A stretch of DNA of 64,000 bases from Mycolicibacterium neoaurum (GTDB lineage: Bacteria; Actinomycetota; Actinomycetes; Mycobacteriales; Mycobacteriaceae): positions 3,844,001 to 3,908,000 of the forward strand of contig NZ_JAQIIX010000002.1 in NCBI RefSeq assembly GCF_036946495.1. The letters run 5' to 3'. Each line of letters opens with the position of its first letter. The stretch's first letter is position 1. This document shows positions 9,261 to 17,196 of the stretch, in pieces. A program made the translations under genes and the position numbers. Under the pieces are notes generated by a model, which saw only the letters and a list, made by a program, of their open reading frames with translations, had not been told where the DNA came from and did not search any database.

Positions 9261-9279
9261 CTAGGTAAGGTTTGCCTTC
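9261..9279 (-). promoter_or_regulatory. IdeR/DtxR-type iron box
   Basis: Read on the minus strand, this 19-base site agrees with the mycobacterial IdeR consensus TWAGGTTAGSCTWACCTWA at about 14 of 19 positions (count by eye). It lies 23-41 bases upstream of the iron-binding lipoprotein start, in the only non-coding gap before the operon. IdeR with Fe2+ usually represses genes of iron uptake from such sites, so the transporter and the coupled acyltransferase fusion are predicted to be switched on by iron starvation. No clear -10/-35 pair was picked out. Confidence 0.72.
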
Positions 9280-9288
9280 CCCCGCTTT

Positions 9289-10182
9289 TCACAGGCAGCG
9301 CAACGGAAAGGCGTCCTGCTCGGCCCGCAACAACGCCTCCGGATCGTCGAACACCGACCGCGGGTCGACCCACTGGATGGACTGGCTGTCGCCCAGCCGG
9401 CGAAAGTACAGGCATCGGCCGTGGCCTGCTGTTCGTTCACGGGCCATCCGCGGCGGCAGTGGCAACCGGTAGATATCGCCGCAGATCGGGGCGGCGCCGG
9501 CCTGGCGGGCGCTGTCGAAACGCAGGTATCGCAACGCGATGGGACGCTGCTCCCGGGTGCACCGCGAGGAGATCATGCGCACGGTCAACTCACCGGTCAG
9601 CACGCACCGGTAGAGAGATTCATCGAATTCGACTCCATGCAGGTGGAATCTCCCGGTGCCGTCGGACCATTCGATCGCCGGGCGGCCGGTATCGCAGTGC
9701 ACGACATCGGAGGCGGCACTCTCGTAGCGGGTGGTGGGCATCGGCACCAGCAGGATTTCGCCGTGGATCGGCAGGATCCAACCGAGACCGAGTTGCACCG
9801 CCCGACCCATGGACTCGCAGTGACGGGCCCATCGACGTGCCGAGACGATGGTGTTCGGCGGTAGCCACTCGGCCTCGGGCATGGTCGCGACGAAGTGGTT
9901 GTAGAGAGTGTCGCGCTCGTCACGCAACCGCACGGTGCCCGGGGTGTCCTGGATATCGTGGTTGCCGGACCATCGCTGCATCCGTCGCCAGCGCGGGTCC
10001 GGCCCGATGACCGAGGCGATCCGCAGCGCGCGATCCAGGGCCGGAACGATCGTGTAGCCCGTCCGACGGCCGACATCGTGGGTGACACAGAACTGCGAGA
10101 CCAAGGCGATGGCTGCGTCGTCATCAAACGACCCGGTGGGTGTGCTGATATCGGACCGGAGCACACGGGTGGGGTTGGACAT
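9289..10182 (-). CDS. Hypothetical protein beside the iron operon
   Basis: 297 residues if started at MSNPTRVLRSD; in-frame ATGs at 10212 and 10218 are possible alternatives, and still longer readings run into the hemophore-like gene on the other strand. I do not recognise the family. It has no signal peptide or membrane segment. Visible features are a tryptophan/arginine-rich core (DPRWRRMQRWSGNHDIQDTP), a histidine-containing segment VVHCDTGRPAIEWSDGTGRFHLHG and a C-terminal LYFRRLGDSQSIQWVDP. The HLHGVEFDESLY segment looks like folded beta structure, so it is probably a genuine soluble protein. It ends just upstream of the iron box and is read in the same direction as the transporter operon, but lies outside the box-controlled unit. 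Confidence 0.6.
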   Translation of the reverse strand: MSNPTRVLRSDISTPTGSFDDDAAIALVSQFCVTHDVGRRTGYTIVPALDRALRIASVIGPDPRWRRMQRWSGNHDIQDTPGTVRLRDERDTLYNHFVATMPEAEWLPPNTIVSARRWARHCESMGRAVQLGLGWILPIHGEILLVPMPTTRYESAASDVVHCDTGRPAIEWSDGTGRFHLHGVEFDESLYRCVLTGELTVRMISSRCTREQRPIALRYLRFDSARQAGAAPICGDIYRLPLPPRMARERTAGHGRCLYFRRLGDSQSIQWVDPRSVFDDPEALLRAEQDAFPLRCL

Positions 10183-10267
10183 GGGCGTCACGCTAGCGGC
10201 GGGGTCCGACATGTCCATTTCGCGACAACCGGGTGCGCGGGGACCCTCCATCGCGCAGGATCGACGC

Positions 10268-10633
10268 ATGAAACAGATAGCCACGCTCGCGCTCGCCGGC
10301 CTCGCCGCGTCCATCGTCACCGTCGCGGGCGCTCCCGCAGCGCAGGCCGCCCCGCCGTGCTCGGCGAGCAATCTGGCCACCGTCGCCAGCGGTGTGCTGG
10401 CGCAGGCCGGCGGTTATCTGGACACGCATCCGTCGGCCAACGATGTGTTGACCGCGGCGGCCAATCAGCCGACCAATGAGGCCGAGCAGTCCATCCGCGG
10501 TTACTTTCTGACCCACCCCGGGGAATTCCTGGACCTGCAGAACATCGCCAGGCCGCTGATCGACCTGCGCCGTTCGTGCGGGGTGGCGGTCTCGCCAGGT
10601 CAGCTGGCGGCGCTCATCGACGCGCTGAGCTGA
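10268..10633 (+). CDS. Hemophore-related secreted protein (Rv0203 family)
   Basis: 121 residues with a classical Sec signal peptide (MKQIATLALAGLAASIVTVA, cleavage after AQA) and a mature helical domain of about 90 residues. It has two cysteines (PPCSASNLATVA and LRRSCGVAVS) that would form the disulfide typical of the small mycobacterial haem-binding family. Length, the DTHPSANDVLTAA repeat-like segment and YFLTHPGEF match that family as I know it. Members bind haem outside the cell and hand it to membrane carriers. Its position beside an iron ABC operon fits an iron-acquisition block, but no IdeR box is visible before this gene. Confidence 0.82.
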   Translation: MKQIATLALAGLAASIVTVAGAPAAQAAPPCSASNLATVASGVLAQAGGYLDTHPSANDVLTAAANQPTNEAEQSIRGYFLTHPGEFLDLQNIARPLIDLRRSCGVAVSPGQLAALIDALS

Positions 10634-10639
10634 CGAGCC

Positions 10640-10670
10640 CGGTACGGACGGCTCAGAGCCGTCCGTACCG
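10640..10670. terminator. Bidirectional hairpin between convergent genes
   Basis: A perfect inverted repeat with 15-base GC-rich arms and a single-base loop (arms 10640-10654 and 10656-10670) lies seven bases after the hemophore-like stop. It also covers the last codons and stop of the convergent DUF1206 gene. It can act as a terminator for both strands; no U-tract is present, which is normal for mycobacterial terminators. Confidence 0.75.
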
Positions 10671-11471
10671 ACTGCGGACGAAGCTGTAGGCACCGTAGGC
10701 GGCGATGCCCACGGCGGCGATGATGAGCAGGAACTTGCCGAACGGCGCCTGACCCAGCGTCTTGACCGCAGCGTCCAGACCCGACGCCTTCGCCGGGTCG
10801 GCCTGCAGGGTGGCGACGATGACGAGGATCCCGGCACCGGCCAGCACGAGCCCCTTGGCGGTGTAACCGGCAATGCCGACCGCGGTGATCCCGGTGCCGC
10901 CGGAGACCCGCAGGTCCTTGAAGAACTTCTTCGACACGCCCTTGTACACGTGGTATCCGCCGACACCCAGGACTCCGAGCCCGATCACGATCAGCACGGC
11001 CTTACCCCAGCCCGACTGCATGAGCTGTGCCGACATGCCCGAGTTCTGCTGGCCGCTGGATTGGCCACCGCCGGTGGCGAAACGCAACGCGGAGAACGCG
11101 ATGGCGATGTTCGCGACCGCGAGTCCGACGGACTTGGCGCGCTTCCACGCCGGCGAGTCGTCGTCTCCCGATCGTTCGGTGGGCTTGGAGCCGACCACGG
11201 CCTCGGCCAGGTGCCACAGGCCGAGGGCGAACAATCCCAGCGCGGCGATCCACAGCATCACCTGACCACCGGTTTGGCCGGCCAGGGTGGCCAGTGCGCC
11301 GGATTGATCGGCATTACCGCCGCTGCCTAGAGCGAGCCGCAGAATGATGTAACCCAACAGCAGATGCAGCACGCCGCTGGCCGCGAAACCGGCGCGAGCG
11401 CCGTATTGGAATGCGTCGCTGTCGGTGGCCCGGTCCACCGCTCCGTGGACCGGGCTCGCGCTCGTCTTCAT
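10653..11471 (-). CDS. DUF1206 membrane protein A
   Basis: 272 residues with three copies of the DUF1206 two-helix unit: residues about 25-85 (GARAGFAASGVLHLLLGYIIL), 110-180 (VGLAVANIAIAFSALRF) and 195-265 (GITAVGIAGYTAKGLVLAGAG), so about six membrane segments. The family is common in actinobacteria and has no established function. The start ATG at 11471 was chosen because the protein begins with the charged MKTSASPVHGAVDRATDSDAFQ leader of this family; longer in-frame readings only mirror sodA. It lies just downstream of sodA on the same strand and is a paralogue of the DUF1206 gene on the other side of sodA. Confidence 0.88.
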   Translation of the reverse strand: MKTSASPVHGAVDRATDSDAFQYGARAGFAASGVLHLLLGYIILRLALGSGGNADQSGALATLAGQTGGQVMLWIAALGLFALGLWHLAEAVVGSKPTERSGDDDSPAWKRAKSVGLAVANIAIAFSALRFATGGGQSSGQQNSGMSAQLMQSGWGKAVLIVIGLGVLGVGGYHVYKGVSKKFFKDLRVSGGTGITAVGIAGYTAKGLVLAGAGILVIVATLQADPAKASGLDAAVKTLGQAPFGKFLLIIAAVGIAAYGAYSFVRSRYGRL

Positions 11472-11536
11472 GGTGTGTCTCCCCGATTGCCGACTCGATG
11501 GGCCCGGGTTCCCCCTTTTTGACGCGCGCGAAACCG

Positions 11537-12160
11537 TCAGCCGAAGATGAGGCCGCCGGTCTTGGTGGTGGCGCGTGCGTAGCGGTCTTGGACGTCGGCC
11601 CAGTTGACGACGTTCCAGAAGGCCTTGACGTAGTCGGCCTTGACGTTCTTGTACTGCAGGTAGAAGGCGTGCTCCCACATGTCGACCTGCAGCAGCGGGA
11701 TGATGCCCAGCGGGACGTTGGCCTGCTGGTCGTAGAGCTGGAAGGTCAGCAGGCGCTGTCCGAGGCTGTCGTAGCCCAGGACGGCCCAGCCGGAGCCCTG
11801 CAGGCCGTTGGCCGCGGCGGTGAACTGGGCGCGGAACTTGTCGAAGCTGCCGAACTGGTCGTCGATGGCGGCGGCCAGTTCGCCTTCGGGCTTGTCGCCG
11901 CCGTTGGGGGAGAGGTTCTTCCACCAGATGCTGTGGTTGACGTGGCCGCCGAGGTGGAAGGCGAGGTTCTTTTCGTTGAGGAAGATCGCGGACTGGTCGT
12001 CGCCTGCGCGGGCTTCTTCGAGCTTGGCCACGGCGTCGTTGACACCCTTGACGTAGGTGGCGTGGTGCTTGCTGTGGTGCAGTTCGTTGATCTGGCCGGA
12101 GATGTGGGGTTCCAGGGCGCCGTAGTCGTAATCGAGGTCGGGCAGGGTGTATTCAGCCAC
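11537..12160 (-). CDS. sodA: Superoxide dismutase (Mn/Fe)
   Basis: 207 residues, GTG start (VAEYTLPDLDYDYGALEPHI) preceded by the ribosome-binding site AAAGGAAA. Metal ligands are seen in LHHSKHHATYVKG, NHSIWWKNL and VDMWEHAFYLQY, the standard His, His, Asp, His set. It converts superoxide to peroxide and oxygen. Mycobacterial SodA is exported without a classical signal, and none is seen here. Fast-growing species usually carry the Mn form, but the metal cannot be told from the sequence alone. A longer reading upstream of the GTG is not supported by the family. Confidence 0.97.
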   Translation of the reverse strand: MAEYTLPDLDYDYGALEPHISGQINELHHSKHHATYVKGVNDAVAKLEEARAGDDQSAIFLNEKNLAFHLGGHVNHSIWWKNLSPNGGDKPEGELAAAIDDQFGSFDKFRAQFTAAANGLQGSGWAVLGYDSLGQRLLTFQLYDQQANVPLGIIPLLQVDMWEHAFYLQYKNVKADYVKAFWNVVNWADVQDRYARATTKTGGLIFG

Positions 12161-12248
12161 CGGGTTTCCTTTCGTTGCATGTACCTGCGCCACGCTAGAA
12201 CCTGAAGCGGCCTTGAGGTCAACCGTCGGCTGCGTCACCATGGATGCC

Positions 12249-12605
12249 ATGGCGAAGTACGACGTCAACCCGGCAGGCGTGCGGTGGGCCACGGAGTTGA
12301 TCGACAAGCGGCAGTACGTGCTGGACAGCGACTGGGGTGAGGTACAGCCGGGCTCCGATGCGCAGAACTCCTTTCTGAAGAGACACTCGTGGGAGGATTA
12401 CGCACGCTGGCACCTGGGGTTGACCGACGGTGCCGACGATGAGACCAAGGCGCGATATGCGTTCGGGTACGGCGACTTTCGGCGCGTGCACCGGTCGGGT
12501 CTCATCGCGTGTGTGTTCCGGGCGGCGCAGTGGCGGCACAAGGCCGTCGAGTTGGCGGCGCACGATCTGTTGCAGCAGTTGGACAAGGCGGCCGGCATCG
12601 GGTGA
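12249..12605 (+). CDS. Conserved mycobacterial hypothetical protein
   Basis: 118 residues divergent from sodA. The start ATG at 12249 gives MAKYDVNPAGVRWATELI; an ATG three codons earlier (12240) is also possible. The protein is rich in tryptophan and charged residues (DSDWGEVQPGSDAQNSF, HSWEDYARWHLGLTDGA, FGYGDFRRVHRSGLIACVFRAAQWRH) and is probably a small helical soluble protein. I recognise it as a small conserved actinobacterial protein without known function. Its stop overlaps the GTG start of a DUF1206 gene (GTGA), so the two are translated together. Confidence 0.8.
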   Translation: MAKYDVNPAGVRWATELIDKRQYVLDSDWGEVQPGSDAQNSFLKRHSWEDYARWHLGLTDGADDETKARYAFGYGDFRRVHRSGLIACVFRAAQWRHKAVELAAHDLLQQLDKAAGIG

Positions 12606-13429
12606 GCGGCCGAGGGTGGAGCGTCTTCAAGGGCGCGGTGAACCGGGCCACCGCGAGTCGGACCGTCGAGACGATCGCCCGTATCGGATATCCCGTGAGC
12701 GGGATACTGCACCTGTTGATCGCCTTTATCATCGCGCGCATCGCTTTCGGGTTCCGGGGAGAAGCCGACCAGACCGGGGCGTTGGCGGTACTTGCCGGAC
12801 AGCGTGGCGGATCGATGTCGCTGTGGGCGGTGGCATTCGGTCTGTTCGCATTGGCGATGTGGCGATTGGCCGAGGTGGTGCTCGGTCTGCACCCGGGTGA
12901 GAGTGCCACTGCGGACAAGCGGGATACGCCGTTGGTCAACCGGCTCAAGGCGCTCGGGCTGGCCGTCGTCTATCTGGCACTGGCCTTCGCGGCCGTGCAG
13001 TTCGCGATCGGGGTCGGCAGGCAGGGCAGTGAACGGGCGGCGGGGCTGAGTGCCCGGCTGATGCAGACCGGTGGTGGCAAGGCCGTCCTGGTGGCCGTCG
13101 GGTTGGCGATCGCGGGATTCGGCGGCTACTTCATCTACAAGGGCGCCTCCCGGAGGTTCCTTGGCGATCTCACGGTGCGGGGTGGCCCGTTGATGACCGC
13201 ATTGGGGTTGGTCGGCCATGTCGCGGAAGGTCTCGTGTTGTCAGCGGCCGGCATCTCGGTGATCGCGGCATCGTTCCTGCATGATCCGGCGCGGGCGACC
13301 GGGTTGGATGCGGCGGTGCGGGCGCTGGGACAGACGGAATACGGCCAGGTGACCCTGCTGGCCGCGGCGGTCGGTTTTGCGGCCTATGGGCTGTACAGCA
13401 TTGCGCTGACGCGGTATTCGCGGATGTGA
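12602..13429 (+). CDS. DUF1206 membrane protein B
   Basis: 275 residues with a GTG start overlapping the previous stop. It has the same three-unit DUF1206 architecture as the protein on the other side of sodA: about six membrane helices, units starting near ARIGYPVSGILHLLIAFIIAR, LGLAVVYLALAFAAVQFAIG and TALGLVGHVAEGLVLSAAG, and the shared end (GLDAAVRALGQTEYGQVTLL against GLDAAVKTLGQAPFGKFLLI). Function unknown; a membrane-bound complex or channel is possible but not shown. The two copies are clearly paralogous yet well diverged. Confidence 0.88.
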   Translation: MSGRGWSVFKGAVNRATASRTVETIARIGYPVSGILHLLIAFIIARIAFGFRGEADQTGALAVLAGQRGGSMSLWAVAFGLFALAMWRLAEVVLGLHPGESATADKRDTPLVNRLKALGLAVVYLALAFAAVQFAIGVGRQGSERAAGLSARLMQTGGGKAVLVAVGLAIAGFGGYFIYKGASRRFLGDLTVRGGPLMTALGLVGHVAEGLVLSAAGISVIAASFLHDPARATGLDAAVRALGQTEYGQVTLLAAAVGFAAYGLYSIALTRYSRM

Positions 13430-13525
13430 GTGGTGGCCGCGGGTCCGTACCTCGACCCAGGTTCACAGGAACACGCTGAGTAGAACCATTGCGTGCGCAA
13501 TGGGGTGCCCTCGATAATCACCGCC

Positions 13526-14023
13526 ATGAGCCACGCCGATCCGCACGCGACCGATTCCACCCCGGCACTGTCCGGGCTCGCGCCGCAACTGGAGGAACTG
13601 GCCGAGCGCCTGGGCGTCAAGTCGGTTCTGGTGATGCGCTCGGATCCGGACTCGATGGTGGTCGCGGCCACCGCCGGCGAGGCGACCAAGCATTACACCG
13701 TGGGTGCGGCGGGCAAGAAGGCCGGCACCGATGACAGCCGGACTCCGCTGTATTGCGAGCGGGTGGTCGACACCGATGAGGCGCTCTTCGTTCAGGATTC
13801 GCGAGTCGACGCCACGTTTGCCGGTAACGAAGACGAGACCGAGTTCGGACTGCACAACTATCTGGGTGTCGCCGTACACGATGCCGACGGGCGGGTGGTG
13901 GGCACGGTCTGCGTGCTGGACGACACCGCGCGGGAGTACACCGCCGAGGAGCGTGCGGAGCTGGACCGGGTGCGCGCCGAGGTCGAGAAGGTGGTGGCTA
14001 CCGACAGCGACGCGCTGGGGTGA
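13526..14023 (+). CDS. GAF domain protein
   Basis: 165 residues. A single GAF-like domain covers about residues 15-150: LEELAERLGVKSVLVMRSD, YCERVVDTDEALFVQDSR, YLGVAVHDADGRVVGTVCVLDD and a C-terminal amphipathic helix (EERAELDRVRAEVEKVV). GAF domains bind small ligands, nucleotides or haem, or act as redox sensors; no effector domain is attached, so this is a stand-alone sensor or a partner subunit. The ATG at 13526 is preferred over the earlier in-frame ATG at 13493, which has no family-like sequence. Function otherwise unknown. Confidence 0.8.
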   Translation: MSHADPHATDSTPALSGLAPQLEELAERLGVKSVLVMRSDPDSMVVAATAGEATKHYTVGAAGKKAGTDDSRTPLYCERVVDTDEALFVQDSRVDATFAGNEDETEFGLHNYLGVAVHDADGRVVGTVCVLDDTAREYTAEERAELDRVRAEVEKVVATDSDALG

Positions 14024-14116
14024 ATCCATCTGTGGATGAATCGGTGATTGTGGATAAGTAGGTTTCATCGGCCGTTGGTGGCGGTGGGTGTCCGTGGCCG
14101 GGTGCAGGGTCAGGTC

Positions 14117-14485
14117 ATGGAAACCTGGACCCGCGCCGAGATCGGGGCTTTGGGCGAGCAGATTGCGGCGGATCACCTGAGCTCGCTCGGTTTGACGGTG
14201 CTGGAGCGTAATTGGCGGTGCCGGTACGGAGAATTGGATGTGATCGCCTTCGATCCGGTGTCTCGGGTCGTGGTGTTCGTGGAGGTGAAGGCGCGCACCA
14301 GTGACCGGTTCGGCGGTGTCGCGTACGCCGTGACCCCGGAGAAGGTGCGCCGGTTGCGTCGGTTGGCCGGGCTGTGGCTGGCGGCGCATCCCGGGCGTTG
14401 TGCCGGGCTGCGCCTCGATGTGATCGGGATCCGATTCGGGCGCAGCCGCGAGCCGGAGTTGCGTCATCTCGAGGCGGTCGGCTGA
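14117..14485 (+). CDS. UPF0102 (YraN) nuclease-fold protein
   Basis: 122 residues, full family length. The restriction-endonuclease-like core is visible: LGEQIAADHLSSLGLTVLERN, the metal-site motif GELDVIAFD and VVVFVEVKARTSDRFGG (E..D..EVK). YraN proteins are widespread, probably DNA-binding, and of uncertain role. It is followed by comM and dprA with overlapping stop/start codons, the classic order in many bacteria, which suggests DNA uptake or recombination functions. The ATG at 14117 is the family start. Confidence 0.92.
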   Translation: METWTRAEIGALGEQIAADHLSSLGLTVLERNWRCRYGELDVIAFDPVSRVVVFVEVKARTSDRFGGVAYAVTPEKVRRLRRLAGLWLAAHPGRCAGLRLDVIGIRFGRSREPELRHLEAVG

Positions 14486-15996
14486 TGGCGTTGGGGCGGG
14501 CGTTCGCGGTGGCCATCCGCGGGCTGGACGGCATCACGGTGGAGATCGAGGCCGATATCACCCGCGGTCTTCCGGGGGTGTTCCTGGTGGGGTTGCCCGA
14601 TACCGCATTGCAGGAGGCGCGCAATCGGGTGCGGGCGGCGATCACCAATTGCGATAACAGTTGGCCCGACACCCGGTTGACGTTGGCGCTGTCACCGGCG
14701 ACGCTGCCCAAGGGCGGCTCGGCCTATGACCTGGCGTTGGCCTCGGCGGTGATGTCGGCGCAGCTCAAGCAGCAGTGGCCGGCGTTGGAGAAGACGGTGC
14801 TGCTGGGCGAGTTGGCGCTCGATGGCCGGGTCCGGTCCATCAACGGCGTGTTGCCCGCGGTGTTGGCGGCCAAGCGTGACGGTTGGCCCGCGGTGGTGGT
14901 CCCGGTCGGGAATCTGGCCGAGGCCAGCCTGGTCGAGGGTATCGAGGTGTGGGGTGTGCAGAGCCTGCGGCAGTTGCACGCCTGGTTCAAGGGCGCGGGG
15001 CGGTTGACCGGACGGATAGCTGATGTGGAGACGCCGGCGGCGCCGCCGTGTCCGGACCTGGCTGATCTGATCGGGCAGACCGAGGCGCGGATGGCCGTCG
15101 AGATCGCGGCGGCGGGGGCGCATCATCTGTTGTTCACCGGTCCGCCGGGTATCGGGAAAACGATGCTGGCGCAACGGTTACCGGGTCTGCTGCCGGTGTT
15201 GACCGATGAGGAGTCCATCGAGGTCACGGCGATTCACTCGATTGCGGGCACGCTGTCACCGGACACCCCGCTGATCACCAGGGCTCCGTTCATCGCGCCG
15301 CACCACTCCTCGACCGTGGCGGCGATGGTCGGCGGCGGCACAGGACTGGCGCGCCCGGGCGCGGTCAGCCGGGCCCATCGCGGAGTGCTCTTCCTCGACG
15401 AATGCGCCGAGATTGCCACGAGCGTGTTGGAAGCACTACGAACACCGTTGGAAGACGGCGAGATCCGGCTGGCTCGCCGCGACGGCGTCGCCCGGTACCC
15501 GGCCCGATTCCAACTGGTGATGGCGGCCAACCCGTGTCCGTGCGCGCCCACGAATCCGGCTGACTGCCTGTGTAATCCGGGAGCCAAACGACGCTATCTG
15601 GGCAAGCTGTCCGGCCCGCTGATGGACCGTGTCGATCTCAAGGTCGAAATGCACGCGATCCGCGCGGGTGCGTTCACCCATGAGGTGGCGGAACCGACCG
15701 CGGCGGTTCGTGACCGGGTCGCGGTGGCCCGCGCCACAGCGGCCGAGCGGTGGCAACGGTTGGGTGTGCGGACCAACGCCGAGGTATCCGGAACCGCACT
15801 GCGCACCACCTTCCGGCCCGGCAGCGCCACGATGGCGGTGCTGCGGGCCGCCGTGGACCGCGGAAAGCTCAATCTGCGCGGTGCCGATCGCACGCTGCGG
15901 ATCGCCTGGTCGATCGCCGATCTTGCCGGTGCGCAAACACCGACTCCCGAGCACGTGGCCACCGCGCTGAGCTTCCGCCAAGGGGGTGCGCGATGA
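14485..15996 (+). CDS. YifB/ComM family Mg-chelatase-like AAA ATPase
   Basis: 503 residues. The N-terminal Lon-like domain (FAVAIRGLDGITVEIEADIT, LPDTALQEARNRVRAAI) is followed by an AAA core with Walker A GPPGIGKTM, Walker B LFLDECAE, and a C-terminal lid (TFRPGSATMAVLRAAVDRG). ComM is a hexameric helicase that promotes branch migration in natural transformation. The ATG shares its A with the yraN stop and its own stop overlaps the dprA start. Natural competence is not generally shown for mycobacteria, so the role may be in recombination. Confidence 0.93.
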   Translation: MALGRAFAVAIRGLDGITVEIEADITRGLPGVFLVGLPDTALQEARNRVRAAITNCDNSWPDTRLTLALSPATLPKGGSAYDLALASAVMSAQLKQQWPALEKTVLLGELALDGRVRSINGVLPAVLAAKRDGWPAVVVPVGNLAEASLVEGIEVWGVQSLRQLHAWFKGAGRLTGRIADVETPAAPPCPDLADLIGQTEARMAVEIAAAGAHHLLFTGPPGIGKTMLAQRLPGLLPVLTDEESIEVTAIHSIAGTLSPDTPLITRAPFIAPHHSSTVAAMVGGGTGLARPGAVSRAHRGVLFLDECAEIATSVLEALRTPLEDGEIRLARRDGVARYPARFQLVMAANPCPCAPTNPADCLCNPGAKRRYLGKLSGPLMDRVDLKVEMHAIRAGAFTHEVAEPTAAVRDRVAVARATAAERWQRLGVRTNAEVSGTALRTTFRPGSATMAVLRAAVDRGKLNLRGADRTLRIAWSIADLAGAQTPTPEHVATALSFRQGGAR

Positions 15997-17120
15997 CCGA
16001 CGATGTGCGACGCGCCTGGGCGTACCTGTCGCGGGTCGCCGAGCCACCCAACCATGAACTGGCCAAACTGGTTGCCACACATGGTCCCGTCGATGCCGCC
16101 GCGATCATCCGGGCCGGGGCGGAACCGGTCGAGTTGCGCAACGCGGTGTCCGCGCGCCGTGATATCGACCGTGCCGCAGCGGATCTGGAGATACTGGATC
16201 GACGCGGTGGGCGGTTGATCACCATCGACGATCCGCAATGGCCGCATCTGGCGTTCGGGGTGTTCGGCTCGTCGGTTGTCACCGATCGCGAATCGGGCCG
16301 GTCCCCGCTGGTGCTGTGGGCGCTGGGGCCCGCAGCACTCGGTGACGTGGCGGTGCGGTCGGCGGCCATCGTGGGGACCCGGGCGTGCACGTCATACGGT
16401 GAACACATGGCGGCCGATCTGGCTGCCGGTCTGGCCGAGCGTGACGTCGCCGTGGTGTCCGGCGGCGCCTACGGCATCGACGGTGCCGCGCACCGTTCGG
16501 TGCTGGGGGTCGACGGCGTCACCGTGGCCGTACTGGCCTGCGGCGTCGACGTGTCCTACCCCGCTGGGCATTCTGGACTGTTGCACCGCATCGCGTCGAG
16601 CGGTGTGGTGCTCAGCGAGTACGCGCCGGGGGAGCGGCCCACGCGGTACCGGTTCCTGACCCGCAACCGGTTGGTGGCCGCGCTCGGCGGGGCGACGGTG
16701 GTGGTCGAGGCGGGGTTGCGCAGCGGTGCGGCGAACACCGCCGCCTGGGCTAAGGCGATGGGCAGGACCGTGTGCGCGGTGCCCGGGCCGGTCACCTCGG
16801 CAGCGTCTGCGGGCTGTCATGTATTGATCAGGAACGGGACGGCGGAATTGGTCGGACGGGCCGAGGAGATCGTCGAAATCGTCGGCAGGATAGGCGAACT
16901 CGCCGATGAGCCGGAGCATCCGCAGATGCCCCTGGATGGACTGTCCAGAGAGGAGATGCTGGTGTACGAGGCGTTGCCCGCGCGCGGGTTGCGCAGCGTC
17001 GAGCAGATCGCCGTGGATGCCGGGATACCGCCTGAGCACGTGCTCGGGCCGTTGGCGCTGCTGGAGATCGCAGGCCGAGTGGAGCGTCGCGATGGGCGGT
17101 GGCGGATCACCTCCGGATGA
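15993..17120 (+). CDS. dprA: DNA processing protein DprA
   Basis: 375 residues. The Rossmann-like DprA core spans about residues 120-320: VGTRACTSYGEHMA, VVSGGAYGIDGAAHR, YPAGHSGLL, RFLTRNRLVAALG and GSGAANT-like SGAANTAAWA. A C-terminal winged-helix segment (LSREEMLVYEALPARG) follows. DprA loads RecA on incoming single-stranded DNA. The ATG overlaps the comM stop. It completes the yraN-comM-dprA transcription unit; the next gene begins 76 bases later and is functionally unrelated. Confidence 0.94.
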   Translation: MTDDVRRAWAYLSRVAEPPNHELAKLVATHGPVDAAAIIRAGAEPVELRNAVSARRDIDRAAADLEILDRRGGRLITIDDPQWPHLAFGVFGSSVVTDRESGRSPLVLWALGPAALGDVAVRSAAIVGTRACTSYGEHMAADLAAGLAERDVAVVSGGAYGIDGAAHRSVLGVDGVTVAVLACGVDVSYPAGHSGLLHRIASSGVVLSEYAPGERPTRYRFLTRNRLVAALGGATVVVEAGLRSGAANTAAWAKAMGRTVCAVPGPVTSAASAGCHVLIRNGTAELVGRAEEIVEIVGRIGELADEPEHPQMPLDGLSREEMLVYEALPARGLRSVEQIAVDAGIPPEHVLGPLALLEIAGRVERRDGRWRITSG

Positions 17121-17196
17121 CGCGGAGCCCACCACGACCCACGCGTGCCTCGTACAGTGGTGAGCGGATCAGCTGACGATATTGCGAGGTAGTGCC

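Noticed and set aside
10183..10267. Second IdeR box before the hemophore-like gene
   Set aside because: Searched by eye in the divergent gap; nothing close to the 19-base consensus was found.
11472..11924. Long N-terminal extension of DUF1206-A as a possible fusion
   Set aside because: The extension is only another frame of sodA; the family start with its charged leader is at 11471.
14031..14057. Two DnaA-box-like sequences (TGTGGATGA and TGTGGATAA) before yraN
   Set aside because: Two isolated sites without dnaA, dnaN or an AT-rich unwinding region nearby do not make an origin; likely chance.
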